Shown here in pieces: positions 1-5,507 of a DNA stretch of 7,008 bases. Origin of the DNA: Ruminococcus sp. (lineage in GTDB: Bacteria; Bacillota; Clostridia; Oscillospirales; Acutalibacteraceae); the NCBI GenBank assembly GCA_017380355.1, contig JAFOED010000129.1:1-7008 (forward strand). Direction: 5' to 3'. The position numbers were made by a program, and so were the translations under genes. Each line of letters opens with the position of its first letter. Within the stretch, counting starts at the first letter, position 1. Under the pieces are notes generated by a model that worked only from the letters and a program-made list of their open reading frames with translations, was not told the DNA's origin and searched no databases.

Positions 1-64
1 ACGAAACGCAATACTGAGAAACTCGGTGCAGTTTGTGCTTAACTTTTTCTTTAACCGCTTGCAT
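1..64 (-). CDS. 5' part of an unidentified gene, cut by the window edge
   Basis: An ATG at 64-62 on the minus strand opens a frame that stays open to the window edge (21 codons). It reads MQAVKEKVKHKLHRVSQYCV and onward, a basic, probably helical start that I do not recognise. An AAAGGTGG ribosome binding site (78-71) lies 6 nt upstream. A good minus-strand promoter at 120-92 precedes it, with a leader of about 20 nt. The gene is divergent from lactate dehydrogenase. Only the first 21 residues are visible, so no function is proposed. The case rests on the promoter, ribosome binding site and open frame lining up. Confidence 0.55.
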   Translation of the reverse strand, partial: MQAVKEKVKHKLHRVSQYCVS

Positions 65-91
65 ATTCCCCCACCTTTCCTACACATTATA

Positions 92-120
92 ATTATAGCG
101 TGCAAAAAACTCAAGTTCAA
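92..120 (-). promoter_or_regulatory. Minus-strand promoter for the gene at the left edge
   Basis: On the minus strand there is TTGAAC (120-115), a 17-nt spacer and a perfect TATAAT (97-92). Transcription would start near 85 and run into the ribosome binding site at 78-71. I found no equally convincing plus-strand promoter for lactate dehydrogenase in 65-169; that stretch is AT-rich, and a plus-strand TATAAT at 88-93 has no -35 at the right distance. Confidence 0.6.
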
Positions 121-169
121 TACTGCACACAAATTTTTAAATCAAAAATATATGTAAAAAGGTGATTTT

Positions 170-1117
170 ATGGATAACAGAAAAATTGTACTTGTCGGCA
201 CGGGTATGGTCGGAATGAGTTTTGCTTATGCGGCTTTAAATCAGAACGCGTGCGACGAACTCGTACTTATAGACATAAACCGCGAACGAGCCATAGGCGA
301 AGCGATGGATTTAAACCACGGTCTTGCGTTTTCGCGCACCTCGATGAAAATTTACGCAGGCGAGTACTCCCACTGTAGTGATGCAGACATCGTCGTCATC
401 TGTGCAGGAGTTAATCAGAAGGAGGGTGAATCACGACTAGAGCTTTTATCACGTAACGCAAAAGTTTTCGAGTCTATCGTAAAGCCCGTTGTTGAAAGTG
501 GATTTTCGGGCATATTTTTAGTCGCGACAAACCCTGTCGATATTATGACCCGTATCACATACGAGATGTCAGGTTTTAAAGAAAATAAAGTAATCGGCAC
601 AGGCACCACACTTGACACAGCGCGTCTTCGCTATCTTTTGGGTGATTATCTCCACATTAACGCAAAAAATGTTCACGCGTATGTTATAGGCGAGCACGGA
701 GATTCGGAGTTTGTTCCGTGGTCACAAGCACTTATAGCAACAAAACCACTTTTTGATGTAATAAACCACAACAAAGACAAGTTCAGCTTTGATGAGCTCA
801 ACAGAATAAGCAATCTTGTTAGAACTTCTGCACAGCAGATTATCAAAGCAAAAAACGCAACCTACTACGGAATAGGTATGGCGATTGTGCGAATTGTGAA
901 AGCTATTTTCCAGAACGAAAACTCAGTGCTCACTGTATCATCCAGACTCAACGGAGAGTACGGGATAAAAGACGTGTATATTGGTACTCCGTGTATCATA
1001 AACCGAGATGGCGTACGCTGTGTACTCGATCTCTCCCTTGAAAAAAACGAAGCTAAAAGCCTTCGAGAAAGCGCTAATATCCTAAACGACAGTTATAATG
1101 GTCTTAACTTACAATAA
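170..1117 (+). CDS. ldh: L-lactate dehydrogenase
   Basis: Cytoplasmic NAD-dependent enzyme (315 residues, normal length) that reduces pyruvate to L-lactate and regenerates NAD+ in fermentation. The Rossmann motif GTGMVG (residues 10-15) is followed by Asp35 at the end of strand 2, which favours NAD over NADP. The substrate loop reads NQKEGESR (82-89); Gln83 (Gln102 of the family numbering) marks lactate rather than malate dehydrogenase. Other catalytic residues are Arg89, Asp149, Arg152 and His176 in GEHGD. Arg154 and His169 match Arg173 and His188 of the Bacillus stearothermophilus enzyme, the fructose-1,6-bisphosphate site, so allosteric activation is likely (inference). The start has AAAAAGGTGA at 156-165. 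No terminator hairpin is seen after the stop, so some read-through into the next gene is possible. The symbol is generic. Confidence 0.95.
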   Translation: MDNRKIVLVGTGMVGMSFAYAALNQNACDELVLIDINRERAIGEAMDLNHGLAFSRTSMKIYAGEYSHCSDADIVVICAGVNQKEGESRLELLSRNAKVFESIVKPVVESGFSGIFLVATNPVDIMTRITYEMSGFKENKVIGTGTTLDTARLRYLLGDYLHINAKNVHAYVIGEHGDSEFVPWSQALIATKPLFDVINHNKDKFSFDELNRISNLVRTSAQQIIKAKNATYYGIGMAIVRIVKAIFQNENSVLTVSSRLNGEYGIKDVYIGTPCIINRDGVRCVLDLSLEKNEAKSLRESANILNDSYNGLNLQ

Positions 1118-1131
1118 TTTACACTTTATTC

Positions 1132-1160
1132 TTGAAAAGGTATGTTCTGTGTGATAATAT
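1132..1160 (+). promoter_or_regulatory. Probable promoter of the zinc-ribbon membrane protein gene
   Basis: TTGAAA (1132-1137) is followed after 17 nt by TAATAT (1155-1160). An overlapping alternative -10 is GATAAT (1153-1158), preceded by an extended TGT but only 15 nt from the -35. Either would begin transcription 20-30 nt before the start codon, making the gene independent of lactate dehydrogenase. Confidence 0.5.
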
Positions 1161-1191
1161 ATTCTCAACAACTTTTTAAGGAAGATTATTG

Positions 1192-1602
1192 ATGAGAAAC
1201 TTTATGCGAAAAATCGCAATGTTTATGCAGGGACGTTACGGCAACGATAAACTTAACTACTTGTTGCTTATCATCACTGCTGTTATATACGTAGTTTATA
1301 TTTTTGTGCGTTCACCGTGGATTTTCGTTATTTCTATGGTGCCATTCGGACTCTATATTTTCAGAGCTTTGAGCAAGAATATTAACAAGCGCGTGTATGA
1401 AAACAACCGCTACGTAAGAATTTACACAACAGTTGCTAATTTCTTCAAGCGTCAGTACTACAAAATCCGTGACTTCAAAACTCACCGTTACGTCAAGTGT
1501 CCGTACTGCAAATCACAGCTTCGACTCAAAAAACGTACAGGCACACAGAAAATTCACTGTCCGCGTTGTAACGAAGACTTCAAGAAAAATATCCTGTTTT
1601 AA
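1192..1602 (+). CDS. Small membrane protein with C-terminal zinc ribbon, function unknown
   Basis: 136 residues. The N-terminus carries a GRYGNDKLN block (residues 14-22), then two hydrophobic segments (about 21-39 and 42-60), then a basic stretch that includes SKNINKR and EN (61-71). The C-terminus is a zinc ribbon with CPYC (Cys103, Cys106) and CPRC (Cys123, Cys126). This GRYG / SKNIxKR / two-CPxC layout is, from memory, a family common in Clostridia with no known function. The basic segments suggest both ends face the cytoplasm. The start at ATG 1192 is chosen over the TTG at 1189 because AAGGAAG (1178-1184) is 7 nt upstream of it. A role in sensing or in binding nucleic acid or a partner through the ribbon is only a guess. 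Confidence 0.85.
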   Translation: MRNFMRKIAMFMQGRYGNDKLNYLLLIITAVIYVVYIFVRSPWIFVISMVPFGLYIFRALSKNINKRVYENNRYVRIYTTVANFFKRQYYKIRDFKTHRYVKCPYCKSQLRLKKRTGTQKIHCPRCNEDFKKNILF

Positions 1603-1603
1603 T

Positions 1604-1638
1604 AAAAAGCACCCGAAACTCACTCGGGTGCTCTTTTT
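1604..1638. terminator. Bidirectional Rho-independent terminator
   Basis: A perfect 9-bp GC-rich stem pairs AGCACCCGA (1608-1616) with TCGGGTGCT (1624-1632) around a 7-nt loop. On the plus strand it is followed by CTTTTT (1633-1638); on the minus strand the A-run 1604-1608 gives the U tract. It serves both converging genes, and the stop codon of the minus gene sits in the plus-strand T tract. Confidence 0.93.
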
Positions 1639-1981
1639 ATTCTATGGTTATCATTATTTTTATCGAGTTAAAAATCTTATCTCCGATTCCTTTTACGTTT
1701 TTTATCTCTTCGATATCTTCAAAATCACCGTGTTCTTCTCTGTAGTCAACTACATTTTGTGCTACCGAATCCGAAATTCCTTTCAGTCCTGATATAACCT
1801 CTGCGTCCGCTGTATTTATATTGACTTTTTCTATCTCCATACTCTCGATTTTCTCGGGTGTGTATTCTCTGCTTCCCGTTTTATCGTATGAAATATTGTA
1901 GATATTGAAAAACACTAAAAACAGGGCGAAAACAACAGAAAGTATAATCACAAATTTAGTCGATGTCATTTTAAATTTCAT
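1637..1981 (-). CDS. ComEA-like helix-hairpin-helix protein, membrane-anchored
   Basis: 114 residues. A hydrophobic anchor (about 9-27) is followed by a short linker (28-50) and a tandem helix-hairpin-helix domain. VNINTADAEVI (53-63) is the family hallmark; the first hairpin has LKGIS (66-70), with Ser in place of the usual last Gly of GIG, and the second has VKGIG (96-100). In ComEA this domain binds incoming double-stranded DNA outside the membrane during transformation. This protein is about half the length of Bacillus ComEA and lacks the SLBB-like segment between anchor and DNA-binding domain. No comEB or comEC is adjacent, so a role in competence is possible but not shown. The ribosome binding site AAGGGGTGA (1994-1986) supports the start; Met5 is a less likely alternative. 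Confidence 0.85.
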   Translation of the reverse strand: MKFKMTSTKFVIILSVVFALFLVFFNIYNISYDKTGSREYTPEKIESMEIEKVNINTADAEVISGLKGISDSVAQNVVDYREEHGDFEDIEEIKNVKGIGDKIFNSIKIMITIE

Positions 1982-2000
1982 ACTCTCACCCCTTACGCAA

Positions 2001-2029
2001 ATTATATATCATATACGCTTTTTAGACAA
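2001..2029 (-). promoter_or_regulatory. Promoter of the ComEA-like gene
   Basis: On the minus strand there is TTGTCT (2029-2024), a 17-nt spacer and a perfect TATAAT (2006-2001). Transcription would start near 1994, giving a very short leader that barely includes the ribosome binding site. The divergent acyltransferase promoter lies about 80 nt away in the same intergenic region (1982-2189). Confidence 0.65.
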
Positions 2030-2099
2030 CAGCTAATTTTATATCTCCCTATTTATCTAACGACCAAAAAACCATTCTTTTTCTTCCCTTTTATAGTGT

Positions 2100-2129
2100 T
2101 ATTTCACATTGACTTTTGTGTGTGAAATA
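2100..2129. repeat. 9-bp perfect inverted repeat framing the -35 box (candidate operator)
   Basis: TATTTCACA (2100-2108) and TGTGAAATA (2121-2129) are exact reverse complements with a 12-nt spacer. The spacer begins with the -35 hexamer TTGACT, and the right arm fills most of the gap to the -10. The placement fits a dimeric regulator binding on both sides of the -35 and blocking or modulating RNA polymerase. I do not recognise the half-site as that of a known regulator. Confidence 0.55.
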
Positions 2130-2138
2130 TACTAAAAT
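2109..2138 (+). promoter_or_regulatory. Promoter of the MBOAT-DHHW operon
   Basis: TTGACT (2109-2114) is separated by 18 nt from TAAAAT (2133-2138); each box matches consensus at 5 of 6 positions. The predicted transcription start is near 2145, about 45 nt before the GTG start. The -35 box forms the first six bases of the spacer of an inverted repeat (2100-2129). Confidence 0.7.
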
Positions 2139-2174
2139 TATATACAGACTATAATAGGTAAATATGTGCCTTTG

Positions 2175-2181
2175 AAAGGAG
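2175..2181 (+). promoter_or_regulatory. Ribosome binding site that sets the MBOAT start at GTG 2190
   Basis: AAAGGAG lies 8 nt before GTG 2190. It falls inside the frame that would open at GTG 2166, and nothing resembling a ribosome binding site precedes that earlier codon at the right distance. The in-frame TTG at 2184 is too close (2 nt). Confidence 0.85.
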
Positions 2182-2189
2182 CATTGTTT

Positions 2190-3587
2190 GTGGTATTTTC
2201 GAGTTTACTATTTCTATTTGTATACTACGCTGTAGTACTTGCGCTTTACTACGCTTTTCCTCGTAAACTGCGAAACCTCTTCCTGTTTTTTGCGAACCTT
2301 GTGTTCTACGGGTGGGGCGAACCTGTCTTTGTACTTCTGATGTTGTTCTCGACAGTTGTCGATTATACTTGCGGTTACTTTATAGATAAATATCGAACTC
2401 AGAACAAGAAAATAGCGAAAACATTCCTCATCTTATCGGTTTGTATCAACCTCTCACTTTTAGGTTTCTTCAAGTACGCGGGATTCATTACAAACACACT
2501 AAACGCTATTCCGTTCTTCTCTTTAAAACCGATTGAAGTACCACTTCCTATCGGTATCAGCTTCTACACGTTCCAGACAATGTCGTATTCTATCGACGTT
2601 TATCGTAACGACGCTCCTGTACAGAAGAACATCATCACCTTCGGTACTTACGTTGCACTCTTCCCGCAGCTTATCGCAGGTCCTATCGTACGATACAAGG
2701 ACGTTGCTTACCAGCTCGACCACAGAAGAGAAACTTTAAATCAGTTCACAAGAGGTATTCGACTTTTCTGTATCGGTTTAGGAAAGAAAGTCTTACTTGC
2801 AAACCAGATGGGGCTTATGTGGGACACTATCCGTCAGTCAGGCGAAATCAACGGCTGGCTTGGTAGCTGGATTGGTATTATCGGCTACACGTTCCAGATT
2901 TATTTCGACTTCTCGGGATACTCCGATATGGCGTGCGGTCTTGGTAATATGTTCGGATTTGAGTTCCTCAAAAACTTCGACTACCCTTATGTTTCAAAAT
3001 CAATCACCGAGTTCTGGAGAAGATGGCACATCTCGCTTGGCACTTGGTTTAGAGAATACGTTTACATCCCACTCGGCGGTAACCGTATGGGACCTACAAG
3101 ACAGATTTTAAACCTGCTTATCGTATGGTTTTTGACAGGTTTCTGGCACGGTGCATCGTACAACTTCATTTTATGGGGCTTGTTCTACGGCGTACTTCTT
3201 ATCTTCGAAAAACTCGTATTCGCCAAAGTACTCAAAAAGCTTCCTGCTGTATTACAGCACATTTATGCTTTACTTTTTGTTGTGCTCGGATGGGTACTGT
3301 TCTACTTTGTTGATTTGCCACAGATGTGGGACTTCGTGTTATCAATGTTCAGCTTCGCAGGTCCTGTTATCGGTCAGACAGCACTCACAACAACACTGTC
3401 GTTCATACCGCTTATAGCGATTTGCTGTGTTGCATCCACACCACTTGCTGTGAATCTTTACAGAAAGATTAGCTCTAAACCGCTTAAGATTGTTATTGAC
3501 ACTCTCTTCTGTTTATTCATCGTAGTGCTGTGCACAGCATCTCTCGTAAACCAGAGCTACAACCCGTTCCTCTATTTCAGATTCTAA
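2190..3587 (+). CDS. MBOAT-family O-acyltransferase (AlgI/PatA-like)
   Basis: Multi-pass membrane protein of 465 residues that, by family, takes an acyl (usually acetyl) group from a cytoplasmic donor and passes it across the membrane for O-acylation of a surface polymer. The GTG start gives MVFSSLLFLF, the typical beginning of AlgI-like proteins. Landmarks are FYGWGEP (39-45), LFPQLIAGPIVRY (157-169), FDFSGYSDM (about 239-247), FWRRWHISLGTWFREY with His280, and GFWHGASYN with His320, the conserved MBOAT catalytic histidine. Hydrophobic segments run throughout, roughly ten or eleven. It is the first gene of an operon, 18 nt ahead of a DHHW-family partner, the arrangement seen in alginate and peptidoglycan O-acetylation systems. 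The acceptor polymer cannot be inferred because no glycosyltransferase genes are in view. DltB is less likely, as no dltA, dltC or dltD is adjacent. Confidence 0.93.
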   Translation: MVFSSLLFLFVYYAVVLALYYAFPRKLRNLFLFFANLVFYGWGEPVFVLLMLFSTVVDYTCGYFIDKYRTQNKKIAKTFLILSVCINLSLLGFFKYAGFITNTLNAIPFFSLKPIEVPLPIGISFYTFQTMSYSIDVYRNDAPVQKNIITFGTYVALFPQLIAGPIVRYKDVAYQLDHRRETLNQFTRGIRLFCIGLGKKVLLANQMGLMWDTIRQSGEINGWLGSWIGIIGYTFQIYFDFSGYSDMACGLGNMFGFEFLKNFDYPYVSKSITEFWRRWHISLGTWFREYVYIPLGGNRMGPTRQILNLLIVWFLTGFWHGASYNFILWGLFYGVLLIFEKLVFAKVLKKLPAVLQHIYALLFVVLGWVLFYFVDLPQMWDFVLSMFSFAGPVIGQTALTTTLSFIPLIAICCVASTPLAVNLYRKISSKPLKIVIDTLFCLFIVVLCTASLVNQSYNPFLYFRF

Positions 3588-3605
3588 TTTTTTAAGGAGC
3601 ACAAT

Positions 3606-4754
3606 ATGAAAAAAGCATTTAAACACCTTCCTACAATTGTGTTTTTGCTGTTCATTTACACTATATCTATACTGTTCATCGCGTTGCCAAAAAAAGACTA
3701 CAGCGCTCACGAAAAACGCTATCTCGCAGATTTTCCGACATTCACTGTTGAGAGCTTTTTCAGCGGTGACTTCGGAAAAGATTTCGAAACTGCTCTTTGT
3801 GACCACACTCCGTTTCGCAACTTCTTTGTCGGGCTCAACTCGTACTATAATCTCAGTCTAGGCAACCCGCTGTCAAACGGCATTTACCACTGTAAAGACG
3901 GTTATCTTTTAAACGACCCAGCAAAAGCTGACAGACTTGACATAAACTTTCAGATTATCTCTGACTTTGCAAAAGAGTCAGATGTTAACACTACTATGCT
4001 TTTAGCTCCGTCTACAGGTTATGTTTGCTCTGATGTTCTTCCTAATAAACACATCAAGTATAACGATGACGAAAACTTTGAAAAAGCAAAAGAAACTCTC
4101 AAAGAGGGTAATGTGAACTTCGTAGATGTCAGAGAAACTCTTAAAAACGCATACGCTGATGGTACTCAGGTTTTCTATAAAACCGACCACCACTGGACAA
4201 CAGAGGGTGCGTACCTCTCGTACTGTGAGCTTGCAAAAAGCTTAGGCTTTGAAGCAAACAGTAAGGAGGATTACGAAATTGAGTCGTACGACGGATTTTA
4301 CGGTACAACATACTCGTCGAGCGGTTACTGGTTAACAAAGCCTGACACAGTACAGGTGTACAAAAGCAAAGATATTAAAGACATTTCCGTTTCTATCACC
4401 GAGGGTAAGAACACAATCGAGTCCGACTCAATGTTCTTCCTCACACACGTTGACGCTGACGACAAATACCCTATCTTCTTAGATGGTAACCATCCGTACA
4501 CGGTTATCAAAAACAACAGCATTGACAAAGAGAAAGACAACGGCAAGCTCCTTATTTTAAAAGACAGCTTTGCTCATTCACTTACTCCTTTCCTTGCTGA
4601 CCACTACCGTGAAATCGTTATGGTCGATATGAGATACTACAGACAGAGTATAAAAGAGCTCTTAAACGAGGGTGACTTTGACCAGATGTTATTCTTATAC
4701 AGCATCGACAATCTCTCTACTGACACAGACCTCGCACAGATTTCAATAAAATAA
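3606..4754 (+). CDS. DHHW-family SGNH-like protein (AlgJ/AlgX-like), partner of the acyltransferase
   Basis: 382 residues: an N-terminal anchor or uncleaved signal (9-27), then an extracytoplasmic SGNH-hydrolase-like domain. Family features are HEKRYLADFP (35-44), DHTPFRNFF (66-74), the DHHW motif at 194-197 and KDSF with Ser321. In AlgX and AlgJ the Asp-x-His of the first block and the Ser of the second form the catalytic triad of a polysaccharide O-acetyltransferase; here these map to Asp194, His196 and Ser321, all intact. The likely role is to take the acyl group from the upstream MBOAT protein and place it on a surface glycan (inference). AAGGAG (3594-3599) is 6 nt before ATG. The gene is last in its operon and ends at a strong terminator. 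Confidence 0.9.
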   Translation: MKKAFKHLPTIVFLLFIYTISILFIALPKKDYSAHEKRYLADFPTFTVESFFSGDFGKDFETALCDHTPFRNFFVGLNSYYNLSLGNPLSNGIYHCKDGYLLNDPAKADRLDINFQIISDFAKESDVNTTMLLAPSTGYVCSDVLPNKHIKYNDDENFEKAKETLKEGNVNFVDVRETLKNAYADGTQVFYKTDHHWTTEGAYLSYCELAKSLGFEANSKEDYEIESYDGFYGTTYSSSGYWLTKPDTVQVYKSKDIKDISVSITEGKNTIESDSMFFLTHVDADDKYPIFLDGNHPYTVIKNNSIDKEKDNGKLLILKDSFAHSLTPFLADHYREIVMVDMRYYRQSIKELLNEGDFDQMLFLYSIDNLSTDTDLAQISIK

Positions 4755-4760
4755 CACAAC

Positions 4761-4800
4761 AAAAAAGCCCCGAGGAAATCCTTGGGGCTTAATTTTATTT
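4761..4800. terminator. Bidirectional Rho-independent terminator between the two operons
   Basis: The stem pairs 4765-4775 (AAGCCCCGAGG) with 4780-4790 (CCTTGGGGCTT) around the loop AAAT: 11 bp with one G-U pair on the plus-strand transcript. That pair becomes an A-C mismatch on the minus-strand transcript. T-rich sequence follows on the plus side (4793-4800), and the A-run 4761-4766 supplies a U tract for the minus-strand operon. Confidence 0.92.
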
Positions 4801-5487
4801 CAGCTTGTCGATATTAGCTCGAGCTTTCTTTATAACTCGAAGATCGTTATCGTATGTGCATTTGTTGTGTACATCGAAAAGGTCAACCCAGATAAACGAG
4901 TCAATTTCCTCTTTCTGTACCGTAACTTTAGTAGAAAAAGTCTGCGCCATAAAGAACACAACGCGCTTCTTTATTTTACCAAACGGACAATAGTCAGAAA
5001 CTTCTCTGAAGCTGTCGATGATTTCAACATCCAGACCTGTTTCTTCTTTAATCTCTCTTATCGCTGTTTCTTCCTCTGTCTCGCCTTTCTCAACGTGACC
5101 TTTAGGGAAGCTCCAGTACCTTCCGTTGTGGTTTTTAACAAGTAAAACTTTGTAGTTATTCTCTGCTGCTTTATGAATAATGATAGCGCCACAGCTCTTC
5201 TCGTATAAGCAGTTAAGAGACACAACCTCAACGTTTCTTAATGCATCAAGACGCTCTCTGATTTCAGGCTCGTAGAAAATCTCGCCTTCAGGAGCAACAA
5301 TGCATCTCTTTTCGCCGTTTTTTAGAGTTGCAACGGCAATAACTACACCGCGCAAAAACTCATACACGTTTTTCCTGCTGATAATATACGAGCTTAAGTT
5401 ATTTATTCCGTCGCCACTCGCGTATCCTGAGTGAAGACCGGAACTTATCTCTCCGTAAACATTAACTCTTACTTTCTTTGCAATCAT
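4795..5487 (-). CDS. Nudix hydrolase with diverged pyrophosphatase-like N-terminal domain
   Basis: 230 residues, cytoplasmic. A complete Nudix box (Gly130 to Leu152, pattern GX5EX7REUXEEXGU) contains REIKEETGL (144-152), the divalent-metal and diphosphate site. SFPKGHVEKGET (126-137) resembles diadenosine tetraphosphate hydrolases and related nucleoside polyphosphate pyrophosphatases, so a small phosphorylated substrate is expected; which one is unknown. The first ~95 residues are not part of a Nudix fold. FLRGVVIAVATLKNGEKR (44-61) and IVAPEGEIF (63-71) resemble the end of small clostridial inorganic-pyrophosphatase-like proteins, but the metal-binding aspartate region is altered. The start at 5487 is chosen over the upstream ATG at 5538, which would overlap the previous gene and lacks a ribosome binding site. 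It is the second gene of an operon, 20 nt after the DYYW protein. Confidence 0.88.
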   Translation of the reverse strand: MIAKKVRVNVYGEISSGLHSGYASGDGINNLSSYIISRKNVYEFLRGVVIAVATLKNGEKRCIVAPEGEIFYEPEIRERLDALRNVEVVSLNCLYEKSCGAIIIHKAAENNYKVLLVKNHNGRYWSFPKGHVEKGETEEETAIREIKEETGLDVEIIDSFREVSDYCPFGKIKKRVVFFMAQTFSTKVTVQKEEIDSFIWVDLFDVHNKCTYDNDLRVIKKARANIDKLK

Positions 5488-5494
5488 ACCGTTA

Positions 5495-5503
5495 CACCTC
5501 CTT
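5495..5503 (-). promoter_or_regulatory. Strong ribosome binding site that sets the Nudix start at 5487
   Basis: On the minus strand AAGGAGGTG (5503-5495) is a full anti-16S match 7 nt before ATG 5487. It lies just after the stop codon of the upstream gene (5510-5508), so the two genes sit close together without overlapping. Confidence 0.9.
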
Positions 5504-5507
5504 ACTC

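Noticed and set aside
65..169. A Rex or other redox operator upstream of lactate dehydrogenase
   Set aside because: No TTGTTAA/TTAACAA-type palindrome is present, and no other convincing inverted repeat was found in this stretch.
411..430. AAGGAGGGTGA inside lactate dehydrogenase, resembling a ribosome binding site
   Set aside because: It encodes the conserved QKEGE loop, and no usable start codon lies 5-12 nt downstream.
1433..1792. A 119-codon plus-strand open frame spanning the end of the zinc-ribbon gene and into the ComEA-like gene
   Set aside because: It crosses the terminator, overlaps two well-supported genes in other frames, has no ribosome binding site, and its composition (Ser, Phe and Tyr rich) is that of an out-of-frame reading.
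2100..2129. A CRP/FNR-type site, because of the TGTGA and TCACA elements
   Set aside because: The half-sites are in the opposite order (TCACA first, TGTGA second) and the spacing is 12 rather than 6 nt, so it does not fit that consensus.
2523..2739. Open frames on both strands inside the acyltransferase gene
   Set aside because: They overlap the conserved LFPQLIAGP region of a clear family member, lack ribosome binding sites and have no recognisable protein features.
4260..4275. TAAGGAGGATTACG inside the DHHW gene, resembling a strong ribosome binding site
   Set aside because: The codons read KEDY in frame and no ATG, GTG or TTG with a meaningful frame follows at a suitable distance.
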